From NCBI GenBank assembly GCA_964020155.1, contig OZ026547.1, forward strand, positions 4,116,595-4,180,594: a DNA stretch of 64,000 nucleotides, given 5' to 3'. The position numbers and the translations under genes are program-made. Below, piece after piece: positions 11,590-24,100 of this stretch (within the stretch, counting starts at the first letter, position 1; each line of letters starts with the position of its first letter). This DNA is from Chondrilla cf. caribensis. Lineage: Eukaryota; Porifera; Demospongiae; Chondrillida; Chondrillidae. A model generated the notes under the pieces. The model did not search any database. It was not told the origin of the DNA and saw only the letters and a list, made by a program, of their open reading frames with translations.

Positions 11590-12423
11590 AAAACCGATGA
11601 ACTTAATTCTCTACTAAGAGTACGCGTTAAAAATTGCAATCATGCAGTCGAAGAATTATTAAATTACATATATGTTAATCATTACGATTACATATTTTAG
11701 ATACTCCATTAGTAGTAACATGGATACAGTGTAATAATATAGTTAAGTTGAACTGAATGAGATAATCTGTTCCAGTATTTGATTTCGGAACTAATTAAGC
11801 GAGTGTGCATGCAAGCTTTTAAATGATGCAGGATGCATATGCAAACTTTCTGTACCAATACGTAGGTCTTCCTACAAAGTTAGCATGTTATCATTCAGAA
11901 ACATAGAATTAGTGCTCACAAACACACAATGTGATGTGGTTCTATTTAAATGTACATCATATACATGTACCTATATAATAGGACATTGTATTTGCATACT
12001 GAAGACCTCCTACTTCAAAAGCACCAACAACAGTGCAAATCAAATACACTGGGGTATAGATATCCCAAAGCATTCCCTTTCAGAATAACAAATTTCATGT
12101 ATATAGCTTTTGTTGTTGATTTTTAAGATAAAAATGACCATATCCTTATCATACGGAATCTACGTACGTATTAAAATACTACATTTGGTATGCATAATAT
12201 CTGGTTAATATGGAACAAATAAATTATGATTGATATTTCAAAATTATAATCATTATTATTATTGCATTCATGTATGTATGTACATGCTTTTTGTATAGCA
12301 CTTGATTGTTAGAATAATAGAATAGTGATGAGAAAGAATGAAAACAAATATTGTTTGTAGGGTACATGTAATTAAACAATTATGTATCTGGTAAGTCATT
12401 CAGGAGGGATGGAATTCATGTAT
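11590..12423 (+). other. 3' flank of gene A
   Basis: No gene. The sequence matches by eye 33010-34380 downstream of gene C (shared landmarks include a GCACCAACAACAGTGCAAAT block near 12020 and 33993). I saw no clear AATAAA signal at a usual distance from the stop codon. Confidence 0.6.
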
Positions 12424-12640
12424 ATAGCTATCAGTTGGTCATAATCGTGGGTGGGTAACAGTTTGGGTAGGACCAGGTGGGTAGGGATCCAGGTAGAAGA
12501 CGGGTGGGTGGATCCAGGTAAGAGATGGGTGGATGGAGATCCAGGAGGGCAACAACTGTCTTGTATGGGCTCCAGGTTTGCGGGGATCAGGTGGTCCCTC
12601 ATTCCAGGAGGGTCCCGTAATCAGGGTCATACATATACGA
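12424..12640 (+). repeat. G-rich short tandem motif block
   Basis: Short repeats of GGATCCAGG, GGTGGGT and GATGGGTGG occur here and in homologous blocks at about 5045-5100, 18095-18210 and 34390-34560. They mark unit ends in the array. The runs of GG and GGG on one strand could form G-quadruplexes. Any ORFs through it appear to be chance. Confidence 0.6.
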
Positions 12641-13022
12641 TTTCTCATTGAGGGTAGGTGGGCTACCAAATGGGGCAATGTACACACTATGACATAAAAA
12701 ACTCCATGGTAAGACAAACAATACAGACAGCATACAAGTGATCAGTGGTAATTTCAAACAAGCACAAGTCAGTTAAATTATGTCCTTAAAATTAGCAAAT
12801 TCCAATGTATGTGTATACAACAGGTACTGTGTGTGTGTGTGCGTGTGTGCGTAAATTTAAAGAAATTGGCGTATTCCAGAATTTCGTACAAAAAGGTAGC
12901 AACTTCTATACATGTATGGAAAGGTCTGTTCTTGGCCTATCACTGTTAACTTTTTGGGGCATTACTAGATAAGACAAGATGATTTAAGCAAATAAAAATG
13001 CATCAAAAATATGTCATATATT

Positions 13023-13182
13023 CAATAAATTCACGGGACTTAAGGTTTTTAGAGGTTGAATGATTATGAATACCTTTAGCAGATGAACAGGGCTCAGAAT
13101 GGGACAACATCCCATCTGCCCGATGTCATGTGATTGGCAAGGCCATAGCCAAAGAACCAGAATCACCACAGGGAGGCTGCAC

Positions 13183-13215
<33 letters not shown>
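13023..13215 (+). repeat. Unit B leader block and CA microsatellite
   Basis: Positions 13023-13175 match 4788-4940. They run into a CA run at about 13184-13215, the equivalent of the CA runs upstream of the other collagen-like genes. Confidence 0.8.
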
Positions 13216-13217
<2 letters not shown>

Positions 13218-13375
13218 TTCAACATGCATAATGGTATGTGTGTGTGGGGCTCTCATATCAAATCCAAATAATATCTGTGGATATCAATAGAAAACACCAT
13301 ACACATAGATATACTTTGCGAATACTTAGAAATGCACAATGAATATCATTATAAGTGGCCTGTTCTCCCAGTGAC

Positions 13376-13382
13376 TATAAAC
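13376..13382 (+). promoter_or_regulatory. TATA box relic of collagen-like pseudogene B
   Basis: TATAAAC is 76 bp upstream of the former start codon at 13452, matching TATA placement in genes A and C. Confidence 0.5.
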
Positions 13383-13851
13383 ACTGCCTACCCTATTGTG
13401 GTGACCACGAGCAGCACTGAGGCATTTAGAGCTTTGACTAGAGATACAGTTATGGCTCAAAGCATTTAGGTCTTTGTACAAGTGGCTCTTTTGTTCTGTC
13501 TGGTGACTACCAGTATGGGGGGTGTCACTGATCGGCAAAAGGCATTTTCACAAGTTGAAACTAAAGTGAATGTACAACAAGAAGAAATCAAGTCACTCCA
13601 CCAGATGAACAGTTGGAGAAGAGACTGGAACCACTTGAAGCGAAAGGTGAGTTTGAAGAAATACAAAATATAAATACAACTTGCAGTCCCTAATCTTCAT
13701 ACCTCTTAGGACTATCCTCCTGTTGACTATAGACCCCTTTCAAAATGACGTCACAAAACGTCATTCATTATCAGTAATTCCGGAAGTGTTGGCAAAAAAT
13801 GTTGGCATGTATACGCCATAGTATATAGTTTCGAATTGGTAATGGAATAAA

Positions 13852-14826
13852 ATGGATCGTGCTCGCACTATATTGAATCTCGAAGTAGCTGCAACTGAAA
13901 CAGAGTTTATTGAAGTGCTGAAGAACCCGAGGGTGACTTCGCCGAAAACTCTCTCCAAGGAAATATCGGTAAAGATATCGGGAAGCAAAGCCGAATTGAT
14001 CGGACGGATCGTCACTTATTGGGAACGCTTTTTTACTATACACGGCGAGTGTGGAGAAGAAGCGGTGGGCACGCCTCCTAGCTCAAAACAGCAGAGCTTG
14101 GAAGATATTCGTTCGAATGTTTCGTCGTTTTGTTGTTTAAATAATAATTATCTATCTATCTATCTATCTTCGTGGGGACAGGATCTCAATTGCCTCGCAG
14201 ATTTTAATTTGGTACACATTTACAACTATCTCGTACATAGCAGGGATATAACATTCGACAAGGAGAGCATGAAAGCTTTTAAATCCCTGAAAGCTTACAA
14301 GTACTTCAGTGAGGGCCTGATACAAAATGTTTGGATCCACCAGAACAATGACGCACCATCAATTGTGATACGAGCACACTGCTTTTCGTCCTTGAAATCA
14401 ATTACAACATAAACAGTTTATGCAACCCTGAAGACAACTGGTGATGTGTCCACTGAGTGCAAATGTGTTGCCGGCAAAGGAGGGGCATGTAGTCACATTG
14501 CTGCTATACTATTTTATGTTGAGGATATCAAGAGGAGAGATGTGAGGATGTTACCACATGACAGGACTGTAACCGATACATTGCAGCAATGGCATGTACC
14601 ACTGAAAAAATGTAACTCCTACGCCATTTCTAATATTTCTTTTCAGAAACCTGCTTATGGCATAACCCCTCAAGTTCGTGTATTCCGGAAGAGCACTAAA
14701 CAAGTTGTAGGATGGGAGACCCATATAAAACTTTGTTCTCTCATCATTGTCATACTAGAATCGAACATAGGCCTTTTAGATGTAAAACCAAAGAATTCTT
14801 GTTCTAGTGCTGCCACTTTCAGTTGA
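13852..14826 (+). pseudogene. SAP-like plus SWIM zinc-finger protein of transposon, disrupted
   Basis: One reading frame from ATG 13852 is interrupted only by TAA at 14410-14412. The N-terminal part has a SAP-like motif (ISGSKAELIGRIV, about residues 42-54). The middle has the signature FDKESMKAFKSLKAYKYF. After the stop, the frame resumes with a SWIM zinc finger CKC-x7-C-x-H (CKCVAGKGGACSH, about 14458-14496) and then TVTDTLQQWHVP. In related cnidarian and sponge mobile proteins a YqaJ-type exonuclease domain follows. Here the sequence degenerates after about 14700, so that domain is missing. A TATC microsatellite near 14149-14168 may have inserted some residues. Likely role in the intact family: DNA binding and nuclease activity for the transposon. 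Confidence 0.75.
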
Positions 14827-14831
14827 AGTTG

Positions 14832-15083
14832 TTACCAATGGTTTGGGTTAGATTGTTGGTACGTAGTCAACATCTTCGGGATTCTTGGAAGGTTTTCCGT
14901 GAACAAAATGCTGTCCGCAGATACGATCGAATTTTTCGGCCACCAATCGTCTCTCGATATGGCTGTGAGACAACGTTGTTTTCTTTCGATGTTAGCGGGA
15001 ATAATGTAATATCCTATCTCAGACTCAATGTCAAAGCGGTTGGTACAATTTACGGCGCAACAACTAACTGGCATGGCATGCAA
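14832..15083 (-). pseudogene. THAP zinc-finger fragment of transposase, degenerate
   Basis: The minus-strand ORF begins with a THAP-type start (MPVSCCAVNCTNRF), followed by the usual basic and aromatic middle (ERKQRCLTAISRDDWWPKNS). The second zinc-ligand pair, C-x2-H in the family consensus, is replaced by VSADS, so the finger would not fold normally. No catalytic domain follows. It is truncated against the convergent SWIM gene, consistent with an internal deletion of the element. Confidence 0.65.
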
Positions 15084-15192
15084 TCTTTATTCCGAATCCA
15101 ATTCGGTATGCACGTACGAACGTTTTTGCCAACATTTGAAAAGCGCGCACGTTAACCGTGAACTTGTGACGTCATTTTGAAAGGGGTCTATA

Positions 15193-16421
15193 GAGTTAAT
15201 GGGTTTACATCATTGTATGGTGTCACTCTATGTTGGCGAATAGCAAGAAAGTACACTATGAAATGGAGAATGGCATATTCATACATTAGTATTGATGAAG
15301 AAACTCATTCCAAGCATTTCCGAATTCACTATGAATGGAAAGTTGAAGTACAGGCATGAATTACTTGGTGTTCGAATGAGATAAATCTCATGGGGCTGCT
15401 GACCCCTGTCCACAATTACTTGGGTGCCATTTTCAGATTTTAACGACCTTTACTGAAAATATTAGGTTTGGCAAAGTCTCTGTACACAAATTGTACTATA
15501 ATATTTATAGTCAATATTTCCACATCACCCACCTCTTTCACGCAAGAATTATTAAGCTAGGTGTGTACCTTTTGCAGATTCATTGCTTCATACGTGTATG
15601 ATGTCTTGGAAATGACAAAATGTGCATCATTATAACAAACTTTTAAATGTTTGTTAAGATGGACACAGCACAGCTGCCCATTTAGATGTCCTCAACAAAT
15701 AATTGATGAACCCCCTCCACTGGTTATGACCGAAATCAAGAAAACGTTTATAGGAAATTGAACATTGTGGTGTAGATTGCTGCCATATATCCAGTGTACA
15801 AAATCTGAGAGTTTTGTCGACAGGAGTACTTGAAAAGTAAGTGTATTTAATAAGTGAGGTCTTTCAAGGGAATGGGTACCAAATTCAAATAACCAATCAC
15901 CTTAAGCTTGTTTACCATAGTTCCTTGATACATTGGTACCCCATTCCCTCAGAAAGTCAATTTGGTTAGGACAATATACACAATCGACAACAGTTAGCAT
16001 TCCAAAGAGACATTACCACCTATCTGCTTATACATGTCTGACTCATTGACATCATTAATAATACCGTTATTTCATATCCGTTGCATTCATGTACCATTAA
16101 TGATGTACATATACATAGCTATCATTCCATGCATATAATGTTCTCACCTAACATATAAATGTTGAACTCCATTTATCACATAATTTCAATAGCAATTTAA
16201 AATGAACCTCTTACTGAAGATGTCTGAATTAGTACAACTATAATAAATGACATCAATTGTACCAAAAATGAACTCCCTTCTCCATACAGGAGAATCTGTC
16301 TCTGTTGTCTCAGGGATATGTGGAAAATCACATTCTATCTTCAATAAATATGTTCTAATCCGTATAATATTATAATCATGCTGCTAATTGGAATTATATA
16401 GTCTCATTGTTGTTTAAACAG
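15193..16421 (+). other. Intron remainder of pseudogene B
   Basis: No gene. The sequence follows the introns of A and C in order. The stretch at about 15821-15960 matches 35020-35165 in unit D, which helps place the deletion breakpoint there. Confidence 0.6.
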
Positions 16422-16963
16422 ATAAAGGCCTGGAAAGAACTAGACACACGATGGCTGCAGTTGTCCACCTGGACCCAAAGGGGCTAGAGGAACACCGGAA
16501 CTGAACGGGATAAATGGAACGAAGGGTTAAAAGGGAGACCCAGGGCCACTGGGAGACCAGGACTCCAAGGATCACGAGGACTTAATGGTACAAAAGGTGA
16601 ACAAGGAGAAAGAGGGAATGTTGGACAAAAAGTTGAATCAGGACTGAGAGGAGACACAGGAGTGCCAGGACTTAATGGAACAAAAGGTGAACAAGGACTG
16701 AAAGGAGAATTAGGTGAAAGCAAGGGGAAATCGGAGAGCCAGGAATGCCAGGACCTCAACGACTTAATGGAACAAATTAGGGAGAAAAGGGTGATCTAAA
16801 AAATGAAGGAGTAAATGGAACAAAAGGTGAACGAGGAGAAAAGGGACAACCAGGGAATGCTGGACAGAAAGGTGAGCCAGGACTGAAAGGAAAGCAAGGT
16901 CCAAGAGGAGACAGGAAAATGAAAGGGGAAAGGGAGGAACTAGGAACAGCATTGCCTGTGTAA

Positions 16964-17424
16964 AAGATAATGAATATTTGGATAATTAACAAATTATATG
17001 TACGAAGATTGGATCTCAAAATAATTAAAGAACTTACTTCTCTACTACTAGATCTAGACTAAGTGTTCAACTTTTGAAATCCGTGGAAGAATTATTAACT
17101 TACATATAAGATTATCATAACGATTATTTTGGATACTCTATAAGTAGTAAGGGAACACTGTGTAATGTAATATATATAATAATGATATATTTAATTTGAA
17201 CTAAATGAAATAAACTGTTACAATATTTGAGTTCGGAATTAATATCTTGCAACAATAATTTACTGGAGTGTCAGAGAAAACACATTGCATCAAAACCTGA
17301 ATACTAACTGACACACATAACTACAGACAGTTAGACATACAAGTAGTATAATCTATTTATGATCTTTATGCTCATATATAATAGAAGCATGTCAATGTAC
17401 TACGTATATATATATATATATATA
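16964..17424 (+). other. 3' flank of pseudogene B
   Basis: No gene. Matches the flank of gene C (about 33010-33420) up to a TATATA run at about 17404-17424, where a mobile element interrupts the unit. Confidence 0.6.
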
Positions 17425-18004
17425 TAGCTCGGTGGTATCAAAAAACATCAGTTTCGGTACATTGCCAACATCATACGACGGTATTACTATGATCACGGTA
17501 CACCAAGTCTTAATTAAGGTTATAGTTGGGCATTGAAATAATTGAATCCTTCATTTAATAATAAAGAAATATATAAACAAATAAATAAATAAATAATCCA
17601 CTACAGTACTATGTCGTCCTCGTTAACTCGGAGCGCAAAGTACTTACAAATATCAGATTTAATATTCTTCTTATCGACAAGATGAAAATCATTGCTTGAA
17701 TCACCCATATCGCCTGTTCGCTGATCAAAATTTAAACTTGCAGCCAACGACGTCGCCATTTTGACAACATTCTCTCATTTCGTCTAACAATGAATTACTC
17801 CACACATGCATGCTTTTCGTGCTTGTAATCATGGCTGTTGCAGCGATAGTTTTGAAGGATTCAGAAGACATAATTTCAGGGCAAAACCTTGGAGAATACC
17901 GTGATATCACGATATCTCGTTATAGAAAAAAGTCAGCCAGTATCAACACTGTGTGCAAATAATACCGCGTTATTACTATATATTTGGTATACCGCCCAGC
18001 GCTA
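17425..18004. mobile_element. hAT-like non-autonomous element (GCGGTATACC-type ends)
   Basis: The left end TAGCTCGGTGGTATCA and right end GGTATACCGCCCAGCGCTA are imperfect inverted repeats of a kind common in invertebrate hAT elements. The paralogous unit C lacks this 580-bp stretch (continuous at about 33418-33440), showing it is an insertion. The flanks are TA-repeat, so the 8-bp TSD cannot be fixed. No coding content. Confidence 0.65.
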
Positions 18005-18322
18005 TAATATATATACTGCAAGTTGACCCTATAGCAGCTATGAATTCAGTGACATGTAGGCATATTGGAAATTATTCTGAATGTGATCTGATCGACTAGG
18101 TGGTTGGGGCTCCAGTAGGAGGTGGGTGGGTGGAGATCCAGGAGGGCAACAACTGGTCTTGGTTCCAGGTGTGGGGTTTAGGTGGTCAATCATTCAAGGA
18201 GGATCCCAATAAGGCAATCTGGTCGGTGCATATATACCAGTAGAGTAATTGCTGGAAGAAGGTAAACTTCAGTATATAACTATCCCCATAATGTACAATG
18301 TACGAATCATAATCACTTGATA

Positions 18323-18946
18323 CCTTGAAACCACTCTAATCCGATACTCAACAGGAAATAAAAATAATGTCGGATTATGAGGTTGTGGGATTAGAGAGGT
18401 TTCATAGTCAAATAAATAACAATTCTGAAGCCAATTATAAACATGTATTCTGTACTGTAGACATTGTTAATAGTGATACAATAAGACATAGCAAGGTACA
18501 TAATTACATGCAACAAGAGATACAGTCAGATAAATATAATAAATATAAATACATGTACATGTATGAACATTACTCGGTGTTATTTTTGATAAAGTATGTC
18601 AAAGTGCTGTATGTTATCACCTCCTTTTATAACCTATATGAGGATAAGTGTCTTCGCATCACCCTTCACACCATGGTCCGATTAATACATCATTAGCTTG
18701 AAAATATCGTTCATTTGTATTGCATAATGAAAGAACATGGCACCCACAAGCTTGACAGCGGATAAATGCAGAAAAAATCCATCGAATTTCATCTGTATCT
18801 GTGTAATTGTCGGACTGTAGAGGTATTTTTTGTTTTGGGGACTTAGGCAGGTCATTTTGTATTGAAAAAGTGTCAAAGCTTGGAATTTTGTGTCGGTTTA
18901 AGCATTTGTCAGTTTAGAGAGGTGTCGGAATGGACAGGTTCTATTG
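18323..18946. mobile_element. TA-flanked MITE (GAAACC-CTAATCC family), copy 1
   Basis: The left end CCTTGAAACCACTCTAATCC and right end GGACAGGTTCTATTG are imperfect inverted repeats flanked by TA at 18321-18322 and 18947-18948. The interior matches 35828-36565 and the ends match the short element at 37743-37922. TA target duplication and ends of this kind suggest a Tc1/mariner-type MITE. An ORF at 18367-18696 is chance, beginning in the repeat itself. Confidence 0.75.
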
Positions 18947-18948
18947 TA

Positions 18949-19445
18949 GTATGAGACATACTTAAAAAATTGAGATTACCTAGAGAGAAATGAAAATAGA
19001 TGCTTAAGACATTCTCCAAATGATCGGAAGAGTCAGAGTTCTCCACAATCTATATTATTATTGTTCACAGCAAAATGTGGGAGTGAGTACGAGTGTAATC
19101 ATGTCATGTTAACCCACACCTTATTTGTGAAACATTACTCAAAAGGGGCACAAGACTGTGAAGTTTCCTTCTCTGGGGAAAACACCAACCTGCACAGTTA
19201 GCTTCTCTGCCTATAATATAGTTGACCATTGGCTACTGTTAGTCTGGGTGTGTAGATACCTGAACATGTTGAAACTATTCGTTGGCAATCTTGGATGTGC
19301 AATAATTACAACTGAGCACACATTTCACTATCATGATGGCTATGGGTATTACTAGGCCAATCCCATAGCTGGGGTCAATTGTATAATGAGATTTCTCATT
19401 CAGTGCAGGTGGGATTCCAAATGGGACACTTTACACACTATGACA
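18949..19445 (+). other. Unit-end block shared with 47111-47260
   Basis: No gene. About 19045-19260 matches 47111-47260 with an extra segment in this copy (about 19081-19155). It contains a short inverted pair around GGGGAAAACAC. Function unknown. Confidence 0.5.
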
Positions 19446-19732
19446 TCGACAAGTAATTTGAGTTCAAAAACTCGTGGGGATGCTGCCCCCTGCACTCATA
19501 TTTCTTGGCCAACTTTCTTGTGTTCAGAAGAACGTTCACTGAAGTTATTAAGTTTGGCAAAGCTCCAGTGCACAAATTATTGCCCAATTTGCAATTCTTG
19601 GTGTTCAAAATCAGCCAACTTTCTTAACGTAATATTAAACATAATATTGTTCATTGTTGGGTTTACGTGTGGGAAATAGATAGATAGATATATCAAGCGT
19701 TACATAGCAGAAGTCGAAATGAAAACAATATA
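19446..19732 (+). repeat. Dispersed repeat family R1
   Basis: Begins near ACAAGTAATTTGAGTTC, includes CTCGTGGGG and TTCAGAAGAACGTTC landmarks and an AATATTAAACATAAT run, and ends with a GTTACATAGCAGAAGTCG-type block. Other copies are listed under the R1 entry at 7018. Confidence 0.75.
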
Positions 19733-20019
19733 GGCCTGCGACAGCCCCTAATAACTCCACGGCAAGACATACTAAACATCATCCATCGTATTTCCCGAGA
19801 ACAAACAAGCTTGATCTGGACTCTAATACGTACTTCATATCAAATGAGCCCAGGACCAGAAAACAATACGGACAGCATGCAAGTGAGCAATACTGGTTTC
19901 AAATGAGCACAAGGTGTTGAATAATGTCCTCAAAAATTAGCAAGTCACAATGTAGGTGAATACAACAGGTACTGGCATTTTAGAGAGCAGCACAGTGAAA
20001 CACACCTGAGTTGACAGCT

Positions 20020-20024
<5 letters not shown>

Positions 20025-20087
<63 letters not shown>
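20025..20087. repeat. (GT)n microsatellite at unit end
   Basis: Long GT run. The homologous position at about 37231-37293 also carries a GT run, and 12827-12850 a shorter degenerate one. Confidence 0.95.
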
Positions 20088-20088
<1 letters not shown>

Positions 20089-20308
20089 GTGTGTTATTGG
20101 TATACTCCCCAATTTCTTATAGAAAGGTAGAAATTTCCATACTTGCATGAAAAAGTCCTTTCTTGGCCTATACATTGATGTAACATTTAGTCCCATTTCT
20201 ATACAAGACAAGAGGATTTAAGCAATGAAAAGCAACTATGAAACTATGGCTATATACATAATATTGTAATATTGCAAAGTGTACACAGAAGCCACTTTCG
20301 GTTCAAGG

Positions 20309-20878
20309 CACATAAAATATTATGGTGTAAGGTACTAGATGTGTTAAGCTGTCGAAAAACACTTTATTCGTGAATCCACCTGGCTACAACTATTATTGCA
20401 TTGATCATGCATTAGTACACAATAGATTTCACATGCATATACTTCTACACCTAATACATTGAAGGCTGGAATCATGGAAGTAATTACACATGTTAATTTA
20501 TTCACGTAACAAAAGCAAGAAAATGTAATTGACCATCAAGTGCATGTAATGGAATTTATTATTTCCTGTGTTTGGCCATTGGATATGTGTCTATATATTC
20601 ATAGATCCTAGCATTGAATCTACCCACCAATGGTGAGTTCTTGGAGTTCAGCTACTATGATATGCTTAAAGGGCCAGTAATATGAAAACGAATTGGTCTC
20701 AAAATACCCTTATAGTTAGTGAGCATTAGTTGTGGTGTTTAAATTTTCTCCTGTCATGTGGGAGGGGAATAAGTCAAGGAATTAATAGCCAAGTATGTAG
20801 TTTTAAATCATATCGACCAATTTTCCTGACATCATAAGGGGAACGGAAGATGTTTGAGGGTTTTTCGGAGAACAAAAT
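20309..20878 (+). repeat. Segmental duplication block (paired with 5110-5690)
   Basis: Nearly identical by eye to 5110-5690. Its right edge is the target-site copy AAAAT (20874-20878) of the Ty3/gypsy insertion. The matching sequence resumes at 25230. Confidence 0.85.
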
Positions 20879-21109
20879 TGTCGTATAATGGTCACTGGTC
20901 AGTTAGTATATAATTATTCGAGTCACTCAAGAAGATGTGTACAAAGATCAGCATGCACTTAATATAGAGTAAGATAGATGAGGTAATGAGACACAAAGGA
21001 ATAAAGGTCATGAGAATCACTTATAGCTATAGACAGACAGATAAATCAAACCTAAACACTTATACAGTAATAGATATCATTGTTACTAGCTAGACTAAGT
21101 TATGCCACA
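20879..21109 (-). repeat. 3' LTR of the Ty3/gypsy element
   Basis: 231 bp, same sequence as 24999-25229 by eye. The gag-pol stop codon (21100-21102) lies inside it, so the last three codons are LTR-encoded. Confidence 0.95.
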
Positions 21110-24100
21110 TCTCCCTTCCTCCAGTAGGTCAGTCTCTCTGGAGGTCTGATAGCTGTACCGGAACGTAGCCGTGTCGTTACGTTGGATTGCGGGGTTTGGT
21201 TAATATCCTCGGTAGTTGGTTGTACTGTAGTTTCCGGTATGCGGGGTGCTAGATGAAGTCGGTTCCTACGCACTTGACCAGAGGGTGTTGACACGATGTA
21301 GGACCTTGGTGTACTTGAGGCAGATGTAATTCGTCCTGGAGTTTGGTTGTTGTTGGTACGAACCCAAACTGGGGTGTCGTCGGGGAACTGGGGTAGTGAC
21401 TTGGTTCGGTGGCGTCTGTCATAGTTGAACTTCTGCTGAGCTTTGAACTCTTTGTCTTTGTTGGTGAATGTTTGCAGATATGGCCACTGGGGCACAAAAG
21501 TCTTACTGACTTGCGGTACATCTGTACGAATGCATCTACCCATCAATAATTCTGCAGGACTAAATCCGCACCAGGGGAGTGGGGTTGCTCTGTAGCTGAG
21601 CATGGCCATATAGGGATCACTCGATTGGTTAAGTCGCTGTTTCACTGTCTTCACTGTTCGTTCGACTAGTCCATTACTTTGAGGGTAATGGGGGCTGCTG
21701 GTGGTGTGAGTGAAGGAATATTCTGAAGCGAATGCTTTCATAGCTGTTGAATCAAATTGAGGGCCGTTGTCACTCATCAGTACTGCTGGGATTCCATGTC
21801 TGGAAAATATTGCTTTCAGGGCATTGATTATGCTCTTCGATGTGGTGGATGTTAACTTCATGGCTTCTGGGAATCTTGAGAAGTAATCCACTACTAGAAG
21901 GTATGTGGCTCCATTCAGCTCAAAGAGATCTGCACCCACCTTCTCCCAAGGGTGATTTGGTAATGGAGAGGAGATCAAGGGCTCTCTATGTTGAGGATGG
22001 TTCTTGGTGCATTCTGGGCATTTGCTCACATACTCTTCAATTTCACGGGATACCCCGGGCCACCACACAGCTCTGGAAATGCGTTCTCTGCATCGTTGGA
22101 TGCCTTGGTGTCCCTGATGAATCTTCTGTAGAGTTTGCCTTTGGAGACATTTGGGGATGACGATTCTGTCCCTGAAAAGTAAAAGACGATCATGAATTGT
22201 TAACTCACTCTTGGCGGACCAGTAGGGGACTAGATCTCCCTTCAAAGTGTTGCGTTGAGGCCATCCTTCACGGCAATAGGTGAGGAGGGTGGAGCAAGTA
22301 GGATCTGTGGCTTGTGCAGAACGATACGACTCGAGACGATCCTTGTTTGCTGGAAGCTGTGATACAATGGAATCGATAAAGAATTCTGTGATCTCTTCCA
22401 AGTGTGTTGTTGTGCAAGGCAAAGGGGCTCTTGAAAGGGTATCGGCAGTGTAGAGAAACTTCCCTGGAACATGGGCGATGGTATAATGGAATCTCATCAG
22501 TCTCAGGCGAAAGCGTAGCACTCGAGGTGGAAGTTGATCCAAACTCTTGGTGGAAAGGATAGGGACAAGGGGCTTGTGATCTGTTTCAATGTGGAACTGC
22601 TTCCCAATCAGATACTCTGAAAATTTCTCAGATGCCCAGGTGGCTGCTAAGGCTTCTTTCTCGATCTGAGCATACCGACTCTCCGTCTCTGACATTGACC
22701 TTGAGGCATAGGTGACTGGTTTCCAACCTTCGTCGTGGCGTTGTAGTAAAACTGCTCCCAGGCCATAGGCTGATGCGTCGGCTGAAACTTTGGTTTCTCG
22801 TGTGGGGTCGTAGTGGGCTAGAACTGTTGGCTGGGAGAGAACCTCCTTGATCTTGACAAAGGCTTCCTCCTGTCGGGGTCCCCACAACCAGGCTCTCTTG
22901 ACACTGAGTAGCTCTCTCAGGGGCTTCGATACTTCTGCTACTTGAGGAGAAAATTTGCTGAGCTGGTTGACCATTCCCATGAAGCGGCGCAACTCTGATA
23001 CTGTTGAGGGTGCCTTCATCTGGCAGATTGCTGTGGTCTTCTTAGGGTCTGGTGCGATACCTTCCTTGCTGATGACATGGCCAAGGAATGTAAGCTTCTC
23101 CTTGTTGAATTCGCACTTGTCAGGATTCAGTGTGACTCCACTTGACTGGATTCTGTTGAGGGCTGCAATGAGTCTGCGGTCATGCTCCTCTTGGCTGCGT
23201 CCATGGATCAGAATATCGTCCATCTGACAAAGAACACCATCGAGACCTGACAAGATTTTGCTCATTCTCTTCTGGAAGTGTTCTGGAGCGCTGGAGATAC
23301 CAAAAGGCATTTTATTGAAACAGTATCTTCCGAACGGGGTGATGAAGGTTGTCAAATGGCGAGAGGGCTTTGCTAGTGGAATTTGCCAGAATCCACTGTT
23401 TGCATCCAACTTGGAAAAGACGGCTGCTCCAGCTAATTGAGCAAGGGTGTCATCCACTTTCGGAAGGGGGTGTACCTCCCTGAGTACACTCTCATTCAGT
23501 GGCTTGAGATCGACACAAATGCGAACGTCTCCTGACCTCTTCGGTACTACTACCATGCCTGCACACCAATCAGTAGGCTCTTCTACTTTTGCAATTACTC
23601 CCAAGGTCTCCATGCGGTCTAGCTCCTTCTTCACCTTGGTACGAAGAGGAATGGGAACATTTCTTGGGGTAAAGAGGGAATACGGTCGTGCATCTGGCTT
23701 CAGGTGGATGGTGAAATCGCCTTCAAGTGAGCCTAATCCATTAAATAGCTTCGGGAATTGGTTTATGATGCTCTCTTTTGGGGTTGCTTTGATTGAATCC
23801 ACTGTCGTTAACAGTTTCAGTGCAACAATTGCTGGTAGTCCGAGGAGATTGGATTTCAGCTTTTCGAGAACGTAGACGTTTTGCGTGCATGATGCTTTCC
23901 CTATACTGAGTTCGACTTCAGTTGTCCCTAAAACTTTCAGTGGCTTGCGATCTGGGCCACAAAGTGTCTTGTTGGGTCGGCTGAGCTTTGCACCATGGAT
24001 GGATTGGAAGGTTTCTGGTGAAATGGCTGTTACCTCTGCTCCGGTGTCGAGTTTGAAAGGCTTCATCTGGCCATTGATTTTTACATGCGATGTCCAGGAT

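Larger units (their letters stand above)
13730..15190. mobile_element. DNA transposon with 25-bp TIRs, SAP/SWIM and THAP genes, in intron of B
   Basis: The left end 13730-13754 (TAGACCCC, then a TGACGTCAC inner edge) and right end 15166-15190 are perfect inverted repeats of 25 bp. They are flanked by TA (or TATA) on both sides. The paralogous introns of A and C are unoccupied at this point (GACCACATATAGAGT context). It carries two convergent gene fragments, a SAP plus SWIM protein on the plus strand and a THAP zinc finger on the minus strand. This content recalls eukaryotic IS4EU/ISL2EU-type elements, where as I remember a transposase gene is paired with a YqaJ-type nuclease gene. The class is inference. 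Both genes are broken or truncated, so the element is non-autonomous. Confidence 0.85.
13452..16963 (+). pseudogene. Collagen-like gene B, inactivated
   Basis: This is the same two-exon plan as gene A, with exon 1 from 13452 and exon 2 from 16422 after a conserved TTTAAACAG acceptor. Exon 1 has a TAG in place of codon 6 (13467-13469; CAG in the paralogues). It also has a 4-bp deletion near 13603 relative to gene E (CAGATGAACAG where E has CAGATGATAGAACAG), shifting the coiled coil. Exon 2 has GGTTAA where paralogues have GGTGAA (near 16527) and several indels in the Gly-X-Y region (for example near 16555 and 16720). A 1.46-kb transposon sits in the intron. The original protein would have been the same secreted collagen-like type; no functional product is expected. 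Confidence 0.88.

Noticed and set aside
20022..20211. ORFs through other CA/GT runs (here, and at 3384, 29132, 37155 and 38785)
   Set aside because: Pure dinucleotide-repeat translations with no flanking coding signal.
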